64,000 nt of DNA from an uncultured Bacillota bacterium (GTDB lineage Bacteria; Bacillota; Clostridia; Oscillospirales; Oscillospiraceae): positions 1-64,000 of the forward strand of contig CAMTMZ010000005.1 of the NCBI GenBank assembly GCA_947073765.1. Reading direction: 5' to 3'. Positions 53,418 through 60,370 of the stretch are shown in pieces. Positions within the stretch are counted from its first letter, which is position 1; the number at the start of each line of letters is the position of its first letter. A program made the position numbers and the translations under genes. The notes under the pieces were generated by a model. The model was not told the origin of the DNA, ran no database searches, and worked only from the letters and a program-made list of their open reading frames with translations.

Positions 53418-54491
53418 TCAGCCCTTGGCAGGGACAGTGATGCCCTTGTCAGCAAAGTAGGCAACGGCGCCAGGATGATAGCCAATGGCAGTCACGGAAG
53501 CGGCGAAGTCCAGATCCAGCTCAGCGGCCTTGCCGTGAGACAGGTTGGCAACATCCTCAAAGGTGCCATACAGGAAGTTGTACACGTCAGCCTCGCTCAC
53601 GTCGTCACGGGCAATCACAACAGCGCCCACGGCCACGGTGGTGGTATCCTCAGCCAGGCTGTACACATCCTTGGAGATAACATTCTTGCTGTAATAGGGG
53701 CAGGAGGCAATCAGAGCGTTAATGTGCTCGTCATCCAGGCTGACCAGAGAGATGGCGCGGCCGGAAGCCAGGTCGGTCACGGCGGTAGTGGGGGCGCCGG
53801 CCACGATGAAGGCGGCGTCAATCTGGGCGTCCTTCAGAGCCTCAGCAGAATCCTGGAAGGACTGATAGGTGGCGTCAATCTTGGTGAACTCCTGCTTGTC
53901 GTTCAGGTCGCCCAGCCCATAGGCATTGAGCACGTCAACAGCATTAAAGAACACGCCGGAGCCAGGAGCGCCAACGGAGACCTTTTTGCCGGCCAGATCG
54001 GCGACAGACTTGATGCTGGGATCGACGGTTACGATCTGAACCTGCTCCATGTACAGGTTGGCAACGGTGGAGAAGCCAGTGGAAGCGCCGGTCTCGGCGA
54101 AGGTACGCTCACCATTGTAGGCGTAAACCATAACGTCAGACTGAACAAAGCCCAGCTGAGCGTCCTGATCCTCCAGGGCCTGAATGTTGGCGGCAGAACC
54201 GCCGGAGGTGATGGCCTTGACCGAGGTGCTGGTCATGTCGCCCACCTTGCCGGCGATGACGTTGCCAAAGCCGTAATAAGTGCCGGACTCGCCGCCGGTG
54301 GTAAAGGTCAGATTGGTACCGCCATCCTTGGCGGCCAGGCCGCTGGAAGGCTGGCTGGCAGCGGGGGTGCTGACCGCAGGCTTGCTGGCGGCGGGAGTGC
54401 TGGCAGCGGGCTTGTCACCGTTGCTACAGGCGGTCAGGGCCAGGGTCATGGCCATAGCGAGAGAAAGGGCAAGGGCAAGTTTCTTCTTCAT
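53418..54491 (-). CDS. TAXI family TRAP substrate-binding lipoprotein
   Basis: 357 residues: a signal peptide with lipobox (LALTACSNG), an Ala/Pro-rich linker, and a TAXI-type binding domain with TFTTGGESGTYYGFGN and VSVGAPGSGVFFNAVDVL. Relatives bind glutamate or other organic anions. ATG 54491 with GGAGGAAAG upstream is chosen over the open frame to 54635. Confidence 0.93.
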   Translation of the reverse strand: MKKKLALALSLAMAMTLALTACSNGDKPAASTPAASKPAVSTPAASQPSSGLAAKDGGTNLTFTTGGESGTYYGFGNVIAGKVGDMTSTSVKAITSGGSAANIQALEDQDAQLGFVQSDVMVYAYNGERTFAETGASTGFSTVANLYMEQVQIVTVDPSIKSVADLAGKKVSVGAPGSGVFFNAVDVLNAYGLGDLNDKQEFTKIDATYQSFQDSAEALKDAQIDAAFIVAGAPTTAVTDLASGRAISLVSLDDEHINALIASCPYYSKNVISKDVYSLAEDTTTVAVGAVVIARDDVSEADVYNFLYGTFEDVANLSHGKAAELDLDFAASVTAIGYHPGAVAYFADKGITVPAKG

Positions 54492-54524
54492 ATTTTCTTT
54501 CCTCCATATTTTCAGATTGGCACT

Positions 54525-54566
54525 GCTCTTCCGCTTTGGAAGAGCAAAAAGCCTGACCAGGCTTTT
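54525..54566 (-). promoter_or_regulatory. Two adjacent hairpins in the leader of the TRAP operon
   Basis: On the minus strand AAAAGCCT-GACC-AGGCTTTT (54547-54566, an imperfect palindrome) followed by a T-run, then GCTCTTCC/GGAAGAGC (54525-54545). The first looks like a weak terminator placed about 55 bases upstream of the binding-protein start; it could act as an attenuator. Confidence 0.45.
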
Positions 54567-54607
54567 GCCGCTGGGATTTGCAGAACATATTCTAGTCTGC
54601 GCTATTA

Positions 54608-54745
54608 TTATAGTACACCTTTCACCAGAAAGCAAGTTATTTTTTTATCCCCGGCCTGTCCGTTCACAGCTATCGCCGCTTCCAGCGAAATCTTCTCACC
54701 ATCTTTATACATGCCATACATTTTATAATGTTCTTTCCAATTCAT
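54608..54745 (-). CDS. 45-residue possible protein coupled to the sigma-K fragment
   Basis: Its ATG (54745) overlaps the stop of the sigma fragment (ATGA, 54742-54745), with GGAGGG upstream inside that gene. The protein begins MNWKEHYKMYGMY, is basic to neutral and has no membrane helix. Not recognised. It may be a real small gene or a chance frame. Confidence 0.45.
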   Translation of the reverse strand: MNWKEHYKMYGMYKDGEKISLEAAIAVNGQAGDKKITCFLVKGVL

Positions 54746-55407
54746 GGAGACCAGCCCTCCATTCCTACCTGGAGCTTTTCCAGCGCCTTTTTTTCTATGC
54801 GGGACACATAAGAGCGGCTGATTCCGCACTGTCCAGCAATCTCCCGCTGGGTTCTAGGCGGTTTATCGTCCAGGCCATAGCGCATAGTGATAATCATTCG
54901 CTCCCGTGGTGTCAGGCAGGTTTGGACGCATTGTCGGACCTTTACGCAGGCATCCCGTGTATCCAGTTCTTCCAGCATGTTGTCGTCCACTGCAATTACA
55001 TCCATCAGAGACAGCGTTCCACCATCTCCCGCCGCCTCCAGCGTCTCTGTGAGTGACACCTCTCCCTGCAGCTTGCGCTGCACTCTAAAGTGCATCAAAA
55101 TTTCATTTTCGATACATCTGCTGGCATAGGTGGCCAACCGAACATTTTTGTCCGCTCTGAAGGTAGATATTCCTTTTATGAGCCCAATAGTTCCAATGGA
55201 AATTAAATCATCCTGATCCCCTGATTGGGCGTAATATTTTTTAGACGGGTGAAGCAAAGGGAGGGATTTGCCCGATTCAAAGCGTCCTCCTATGGGCCGC
55301 CAAATTTTAAATGGATGTCCAGACGTATGCGTTCTTTGGTGCTGGCGCCAAGAAAATTGAAAAACAGTTGGACGAGGTGCAGGTGTAAACACCTGCTTGC
55401 GAAACAA
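54742..55407 (-). CDS. sigK: Sigma-K C-terminal fragment (SpoIIIC-like), joined to foreign sequence
   Basis: From about residue 56 (genome position 55242) to the end the frame is clearly sigma-K: KKYYAQSGDQDDLISIG (region 2), [18 protein letters not shown], and SRSYVSRIEKKALEKL (region 4). The N-terminal 75 or so residues expected in intact SigK, including the pro-sequence, are absent; the 55 codons before the junction are unlike any sigma factor and probably not translated. In B. subtilis and C. difficile sigK is split by a skin element and rejoined in the mother cell. No recombinase or N-terminal sigK half is seen in the window. Confidence 0.75.
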   Translation of the reverse strand: MFRKQVFTPAPRPTVFQFSWRQHQRTHTSGHPFKIWRPIGGRFESGKSLPLLHPSKKYYAQSGDQDDLISIGTIGLIKGISTFRADKNVRLATYASRCIENEILMHFRVQRKLQGEVSLTETLEAAGDGGTLSLMDVIAVDDNMLEELDTRDACVKVRQCVQTCLTPRERMIITMRYGLDDKPPRTQREIAGQCGISRSYVSRIEKKALEKLQVGMEGWSP

Positions 55408-55563
55408 GGCTGATTAAAACTGCCGCGCTTATCTATTAACAGGAATGGCGAACACTCCACTGCCATGCCATATACAGACGACCCCTGATGCAGGATTTCA
55501 TATTCCTGCATCAGGGGACTTTTGTCCATTGTTCGATTTAGGTGTTCGACAGCCTCTTTGATT
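55243..55563. other. Junction region beyond the sigK fragment
   Basis: About 320 bases without a supported gene. A plus-strand frame of 25 codons (starting MDVQTYAFFGAGAKK, 55309-55386) has no ribosome-binding site. The stretch ends in the hairpin at 55482-55517. If sigK is interrupted by an element, its end should lie at about 55242. Confidence 0.4.
55482..55517. terminator. 14-bp perfect hairpin
   Basis: CCCCTGATGCAGGA (55482-55495) pairs with TCCTGCATCAGGGG (55504-55517). CTTTTG follows on the plus strand. It may end the aminotransferase transcript on the minus strand, but no T-run is present there. Confidence 0.55.
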
Positions 55564-56415
55564 TTATTTTGCGGTCTCCCGCTGGAATTTTGCCATGTAT
55601 GCGTCCTGAAGCAGTTTGAGGCGCTGGGGGTCCTTGCCTCCCACGGGGATACGGTCGATTGACTCCACCTTCATGCACAGGGCGCTGGAACTGGTGACGA
55701 TGATCTCATCGGCGTTCATCAGCTCCACCATGGAGAAAGGCTCCTCCATCGTTGGAATACCGTTTTCCTTTGCCAAAGCCAGCAGATGTTTGCGGGTAAT
55801 GCCGGGCAGAATCAGCTCATCGGTGGGGGCAGTGCGCAATACGCCGTCCTTTAGGATGGAGATATTGCTGTGGGCACACTCGGTCACCCGGCTGCCCCGG
55901 TGGAGCACCGCCTCATCGCAGCCGGCCTCCAAAGCCCGCTGGTTGGCCAGCACACTGGGAATCAGGTTCAGTGTCTTGATATTGCACAGCTTAAAGCGGT
56001 TGTCCTCCAGGGAGATAAGCTTATAGGGCTTGTCCATGGGCTTCATCGTGTGGGGCTTCACATAGGCCATCAGGGTGGGTGCTATCTCCGCGCCAGGAAA
56101 TACGTGGTTTCGAGGGGCAATCCCCCGGGAAACCTGCCAATACAGAAAGTGGATTGGTGAGTCCTCCGCTGCGTCAATCACCCTCTGCAGTTCCTCTTTC
56201 ACCTGTTCCCGCTCCATTTTGAAGGGAATCTCCAGCAGCCGCAGGCTGTTGTACATCCGATCCAAATGGTCCTCAATCGCAAAGGGGATGCGATTCGCCA
56301 CACAGGTAGCCTCATAAATGCCATCCCCAAAATAGAGGGCACGGTCGTTCATAGGCACTTTCATTTCCTCCAGGGGGCCAATTTCACCGTTATAATAGCC
56401 AACATTTTTCCACAT
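55564..56415 (-). CDS. Class IV aminotransferase, D-amino-acid transaminase-like
   Basis: 283 residues of the fold-type IV family. The PLP lysine lies in CNIKTLNLIPSV, with HVFPG and SNISILKDG blocks typical of D-alanine transaminases rather than branched-chain enzymes. It probably makes D-Glu or D-Ala for cell wall, or handles other amino acids. ATG 56415 with GGAGGAG upstream is chosen over the open frame to 56430. Confidence 0.85.
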   Translation of the reverse strand: MWKNVGYYNGEIGPLEEMKVPMNDRALYFGDGIYEATCVANRIPFAIEDHLDRMYNSLRLLEIPFKMEREQVKEELQRVIDAAEDSPIHFLYWQVSRGIAPRNHVFPGAEIAPTLMAYVKPHTMKPMDKPYKLISLEDNRFKLCNIKTLNLIPSVLANQRALEAGCDEAVLHRGSRVTECAHSNISILKDGVLRTAPTDELILPGITRKHLLALAKENGIPTMEEPFSMVELMNADEIIVTSSSALCMKVESIDRIPVGGKDPQRLKLLQDAYMAKFQRETAK

Positions 56416-56452
56416 AATTTTCTCCTCCATCTTTAACTATCGTTCTATTTGC

Positions 56453-57004
56453 TCACAAAACGCGGTTCCGGCTGTCCTCCCACACCTGACTGGCTTTCCA
56501 TACCACCCACGCGCACAGAGATCCGACCATCGCTCCCACCAGCACATCGCTGGGGTAGTGGACCCCTACATACAGTCGGGACAGACCCATCAGCACAGCC
56601 AATGCCACCGCCCAGATCCGGCTTCTCCGCCCCGGCAGGGTCTTCGCCCAGATCATCGCCGCAGCAAAGGCGGCACAGGTATGGCCCGAGGGGAATGAGT
56701 TTGGGTCGTCCTCCACCACCAGGGGGGCAATCGGCCAATCCAGCCAGGGCCGGGGACGCTCCACCAGGGGCTTGATGGTAAAGTTGGTTACCAGCAGCCC
56801 CAGTGCCATGGCTATCAGGGCCAGCACGCCCGCCTTCCGGGTTCGCTTTGAAATCAGCAGTCCCAAGGCCAAGGAAATCCATAAAATCCCCGCATCCCCC
56901 AGCTTGGTATAAAAAGACATAGCAGGGTTCAGCCAGGATATATGCAGATTTTGAATTGCGGTCAGCAGCTGGCCGTCAATCTGCAGTAAACAATCCAGCA
57001 CCAA
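56453..57004 (-). CDS. PAP2 family membrane phosphatase
   Basis: 183 residues, five or six helices. The three PAP2 boxes are present: KPLVERPRP, PSGHT, and SRLYVGVHYPSDV. Likely substrates are undecaprenyl pyrophosphate or other lipid phosphates. It lies 37 bases upstream of the aminotransferase gene on the same strand and may share its transcript. Confidence 0.9.
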   Translation of the reverse strand: MVLDCLLQIDGQLLTAIQNLHISWLNPAMSFYTKLGDAGILWISLALGLLISKRTRKAGVLALIAMALGLLVTNFTIKPLVERPRPWLDWPIAPLVVEDDPNSFPSGHTCAAFAAAMIWAKTLPGRRSRIWAVALAVLMGLSRLYVGVHYPSDVLVGAMVGSLCAWVVWKASQVWEDSRNRVL

Positions 57005-57096
57005 AAAACCTCCCTTGACCGTGCTTCAGTTCTATATTATAATAATAGAGCTTTTTTTCCACAAGTCAACACTAATTTTTTCGGAGGTCCTGTCCC

Positions 57097-58185
57097 TTGA
57101 AGCAAATCCTCTGTCTTTCCAGCGAACCTTGGTCCAATCGTCTTCCAGGGCGCACTCAGCAGATCGTTTCCCGCCTGAGGGATACCCAAATACTCTACTT
57201 CTCCCCTGCTCTGTCCCCCCGGGACAGAACTTTTCGGAAGCCAGGCCGGCAAGTACGCCCCAATGTGACAGCATATACCCTGCCTCCCATTCCTTTTCCC
57301 ATCCCTGAGCAGCGGCGCCGCCTGTTTCAAATGGCCTGGAAAAGGATCAGCCGTTTTATTCAGGAGGCCGCCGTGCGCAAACGGATTGATGAGCCTCTGC
57401 TGTGGACCACCCACCCCCGCCACATCCATCTGGTTGATCGGCTGGATTACAGCTCCCTGGTCTACGACTGCGACCGGGTGTGGGACAATCCCCCCGCCCA
57501 CTGGGAAGGCAGCCTGGCCCAGGCGGCAGATGTCGTATTTGCCGCCTCCCCTCTGCTGTGCGACCGGTTGTCCCCCTGCAGTTCCAACATCGCCCTGCTG
57601 CCCAACGGAATCAATCTTCCCCTTTTCGACGCCAACGCCCCCCGTCCCGATCCCATGCCGGGAGTAAAGGCCCCCATCTTGGGTTGGGCGGGAGCAATCC
57701 GCGAGGGGCTGGATCTGTCCCCCGTGCTCTACGCCGCCCAGTCCCGGCCCGACTGGGGCTTTCTCCTTCTTGGGTCGGTGGACAAAAAGAACCCATTTCT
57801 TCGCCAGCTGGACAAGCTGTCCAATGTATTCCTCACCGGACCCAGACCGGCAGCTGAGGTGCCCGACTGGCTGTTCCGCTGCCAGGTGCTGATGGATCTT
57901 CCCAGAACCGATCAGCCCTTTGACGAGGTGGTCTCACCCCGGCTGTTCGAATATCTGGCCACCGGCAAGCCTGTGGTGTCCATGCTGTGGCCCGACCAGG
58001 TGGAGCAGTTTCCCGATGTCGTATACGGCGCCCACGAGTTGGAGGAGTTTGTCACTCTTTGCGCTCACGCTATAGAGGAGGCCCCCGGACTGGCCCAGCG
58101 TCGGATAGACCGGGCCGCTCAGGCCGCCTGGCCCCGGCGGGTGGGCGAGGTGGAGCGTATCCTCACCACTGCGGGACTGCTGTAG
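57097..58185 (+). CDS. GT-B fold glycosyltransferase
   Basis: 362 residues. A short N-terminal lobe (CLSSEPWSNRLPGRTQQIV) and a C-terminal lobe with SPRLFEYLATGKPVVS, the donor-binding segment of GT4-like enzymes. The first is a TTG at 57097 with GGAGGT eight bases upstream. The acceptor is unknown; surface polysaccharide or teichoic acid synthesis would be typical. Confidence 0.85.
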   Translation: MKQILCLSSEPWSNRLPGRTQQIVSRLRDTQILYFSPALSPRDRTFRKPGRQVRPNVTAYTLPPIPFPIPEQRRRLFQMAWKRISRFIQEAAVRKRIDEPLLWTTHPRHIHLVDRLDYSSLVYDCDRVWDNPPAHWEGSLAQAADVVFAASPLLCDRLSPCSSNIALLPNGINLPLFDANAPRPDPMPGVKAPILGWAGAIREGLDLSPVLYAAQSRPDWGFLLLGSVDKKNPFLRQLDKLSNVFLTGPRPAAEVPDWLFRCQVLMDLPRTDQPFDEVVSPRLFEYLATGKPVVSMLWPDQVEQFPDVVYGAHELEEFVTLCAHAIEEAPGLAQRRIDRAAQAAWPRRVGEVERILTTAGLL

Positions 58186-58205
58186 CTTGGGCACTCGTTT
58201 TGCAG

Positions 58206-58259
58206 AAAAACAACAGGGCCCCGAGCCGCGTTCCAGCGCTGCCCGGACGACCCTGTTGT
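58206..58259 (-). terminator. Terminator of the hemerythrin gene
   Basis: ACAACAGGG (58210-58218) pairs with CCCTGTTGT (58251-58259) around a GC-rich loop that folds further, then a T-run on the minus strand. Confidence 0.7.
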
Positions 58260-58273
58260 ATTGTCTGCTGAAT

Positions 58274-58672
58274 TTAGGTTCTCTTTAAAAATGTACTCAT
58301 CTTTTTATCTTCGGTCTTGATATGGGTAACTAAAACGGCAATGTGCTGATTTAATTTCCCCACATCCGCAATCGACGGGCCTGCGGCCGGAATCGCGGAT
58401 ATAATCTCACGCAGCTTTCTTGTATATCCGGCGTGGAACATCTTGTGGGCTGCGATATCTGGATAATTGTTCATTTGCTGCAGCTGCTCCTCGTGAGCAA
58501 AGTGCTTATCCACATAGCTCAGCAGAAACTGTATGGCAGGCTCCATAGCCGTCCGTCCCTTTCCGCCGCTGCAGGCATCTATCATTTGGTTCACCGCCTG
58601 AAACAGCTCTTTATGCTCTCGATCAATAATACTATTGCCGGTCTCCAGCTCTTTTGTCAGCTCATATTTCAT
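58274..58672 (-). CDS. Bacteriohemerythrin
   Basis: 132 residues, four-helix bundle with the diiron set: His19 and Glu in DREHKELF, HFAHEEQLQ, HKMFH, and the later HIKTED. It binds O2 or NO, or senses them, and protects anaerobes against oxygen. It is preceded by a 29-bp Fur-like palindrome. AGGAGG is 12 bases before ATG 58672, rather far. Confidence 0.9.
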   Translation of the reverse strand: MKYELTKELETGNSIIDREHKELFQAVNQMIDACSGGKGRTAMEPAIQFLLSYVDKHFAHEEQLQQMNNYPDIAAHKMFHAGYTRKLREIISAIPAAGPSIADVGKLNQHIAVLVTHIKTEDKKMSTFLKRT

Positions 58673-58735
58673 GATCTTAAATTTCCTCCTGATTGCGTTT
58701 TTTTAGAATAGCGGCTTAATTTGTAGTTTGTGCGA

Positions 58736-58764
58736 ATTAAAATAGTAATAATTACTATTTTAAT
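58736..58764. promoter_or_regulatory. 29-bp perfect palindrome with Fur-family-like core
   Basis: A 14-1-14 palindrome. The central 15 bases TAGTAAT-A-ATTACTA have the 7-1-7 layout of Fur, Zur and PerR boxes (one base pair from the Zur box TCGTAATNATTACGA). It lies 64 bases upstream of hemerythrin and overlaps a possible -35 (TTACTA, 17 bases, TACAAA on the minus strand). It is too AT-rich for a terminator. Confidence 0.65.
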
Positions 58765-58969
58765 GAGTATAGCACCGCTCGCTCCTCCTGTCAATAACCT
58801 TTTTAAGCCCTCAACCCCAGAGCCGCAGCCCGCCAGCCGCGCCTGTTCCAAAGGATTTCCCAATTCCTGCTGCCTTTCTTGTTCATATCTACGAAAATAC
58901 TTCTTCCTCTTGCAAAATAGCAAATTTCCCTATAAAATGGGAGCCATAATAATGGAAAGGGGTTTCGCT

Positions 58970-59038
58970 ATGCTTTTCTATGCCTGCATTTATTTTCAGG
59001 CGTTTTATGGCCCCAATCTGTCCAAAATCATCCCCTGA
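58970..59038 (+). CDS. Possible 22-residue leader peptide of the pur operon
   Basis: ATG at 58970 with GGAAAGGGG seven bases upstream. The peptide starts MLFYACIYFQAFYG and is rich in Phe and Tyr (7 of 22). Its stop codon lies in the first of two hairpins that precede purE. The function of such a peptide here is speculative. Confidence 0.4.
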   Translation: MLFYACIYFQAFYGPNLSKIIP

Positions 59039-59084
59039 TCCTTAATCAGGCTGTCTGTACCCTCAGGCGGCCTGAAACTTTTTT
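59034..59084 (+). promoter_or_regulatory. Alternating hairpins before purE (possible attenuator)
   Basis: Hairpin 1 is CCTGAT/ATCAGG (59034-59050). Hairpin 2 is TCAGG/CCTGA (59063-59075) followed by TTTTTT (59079-59084). The end of hairpin 1 (TCAGGC, 59046-59051) can instead pair with GCCTGA (59070-59075). That gives three mutually exclusive shapes, the layout of an attenuator; the stems are short. Confidence 0.4.
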
Positions 59085-59099
59085 AAAGGAGTGCTTTCT

Positions 59100-59594
59100 A
59101 TGAAAAAAGTCGCCGTAATTATGGGCTCTGACAGCGACTGGCCTGTGGTCCAAGGGGCCTGCAGGCAGCTGGATGAGTTCAAAATTCCCTACGAGGCCCA
59201 CATACTCAGCGCCCACCGCACCCCTGCCGCCGCGGCGGAGTTTGCCAAAAGTGCCCGAGCCAACGGCTTCGGTGTGCTCATCTGCGCCGCCGGCATGGCC
59301 GCCCACCTGGCTGGGGCTTTTGCCGGAAACACTACCCTGCCCGTCATCGGCATCCCGATGAACGGGGGGGCCATGGACGGTCTGGACGCCCTGCTTTCCA
59401 CCGTTCAGATGCCCAGCGGCATCCCCGTGGCCACCATGGCCATTAACGGCGCCAAAAACGCCGCCGTACTGGCCGCCCAGATCCTGTCTGTCTCTGACGC
59501 TGTCCTGGCTGCCCGGCTGGACCAGGCCCGGGAAAAGATGGCTGAACAGATTGCTGAAAAGGAAGCCAGACTTCAGGCGGAGCTGGCTGGCTGA
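59100..59594 (+). CDS. purE: N5-carboxyaminoimidazole ribonucleotide mutase (PurE class I)
   Basis: 164 residues. Shifts the carboxyl group of N5-CAIR to [14 protein letters not shown] (PRPP-like loop), SAHRTP and [10 protein letters not shown] are intact. No purK is present in the window, so the CAIR route is incompletely shown. ATG 59100 with GGAG upstream; the GTG at 59091 would lengthen the frame by three codons. Confidence 0.95.
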   Translation: MKKVAVIMGSDSDWPVVQGACRQLDEFKIPYEAHILSAHRTPAAAAEFAKSARANGFGVLICAAGMAAHLAGAFAGNTTLPVIGIPMNGGAMDGLDALLSTVQMPSGIPVATMAINGAKNAAVLAAQILSVSDAVLAARLDQAREKMAEQIAEKEARLQAELAG

Positions 59595-59662
59595 CCTCTT
59601 TTCTCTCTACCCGCAGGGTAGAACCCACATTGTTCAATCTAAATATTTTGGAGGAATATATT

Positions 59663-60349
59663 ATGGAAAAGAATCTGGTTTATACTGGTAAGACCAAAAA
59701 TGTCTACGCCCTGGATAACGGCAACTATCTGCTTCAATTTAAAGACGACTGCACCGGCAAGGACGGCGTGTTTGACCCAGGTGAAAACTCCATCGGCCTG
59801 ACCATTGACGGAGTAGGAGATGTTAATCTGCGCATGTCCATCTACTTCTTTGAGAAGATTAACGCTGCCGGCATCAATACTCATTATGTCTCCGCCGATC
59901 TGGGCAACACCACTATGGAGGTTCTTCCCGCCAAGGTCTTCGGCCACGGCCTGGAGGTTATCTGCCGCCACAAGGCGGTGGGCTCCTTTATCCGCCGGTA
60001 CGGCGAGTATATTGAGGAGGGCGCCGACCTGCCCGCTTATGTGGAAACCACCTTTAAAAATGATGAGAAGGGCGACCCCCTCGTGACCAAGGACGCCCTG
60101 GTGGCTCTGGGTGTGATGACTGAGGCGCAGTACGACGACATCAAGGACATGACCCAGAAAATCACCAGAATCGTGGCTGACGATCTGATGGAAAAGGGGA
60201 TGGTGCTCTACGACATCAAGTTTGAGTACGGCTATGACGCCGACGGAAACGTGATGCTGATTGACGAGATCGCCTCCGGCAACATGCGGGTATACAAGGA
60301 TGGACAATATGTTGATCCTATGACACTATCCAAGCTGTTTTTCGCCTGA
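59663..60349 (+). CDS. purC: SAICAR synthetase
   Basis: 228 residues. Joins aspartate to CAIR with [25 protein letters not shown] and the [11 protein letters not shown] helix are typical, with the [11 protein letters not shown] metal and substrate block. The start is ATG 59663 with TTGGAGGAA upstream. A TCTACCC/GGGTAGA hairpin (59606-59622) lies between purE and purC and may affect RNA processing. Confidence 0.95.
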   Translation: MEKNLVYTGKTKNVYALDNGNYLLQFKDDCTGKDGVFDPGENSIGLTIDGVGDVNLRMSIYFFEKINAAGINTHYVSADLGNTTMEVLPAKVFGHGLEVICRHKAVGSFIRRYGEYIEEGADLPAYVETTFKNDEKGDPLVTKDALVALGVMTEAQYDDIKDMTQKITRIVADDLMEKGMVLYDIKFEYGYDADGNVMLIDEIASGNMRVYKDGQYVDPMTLSKLFFA

Positions 60350-60370
60350 GCATAAGGAGGACAAGCATAC

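Noticed and set aside
53475..54728. 417-codon open frame on the plus strand
   Set aside because: Antisense to the TAXI binding protein gene; a GC-rich shadow.
55290..55529. 79-codon frame on the minus strand beyond the sigK junction
   Set aside because: Contains the 14-bp hairpin and has no ribosome-binding site; looks like non-coding junction sequence.
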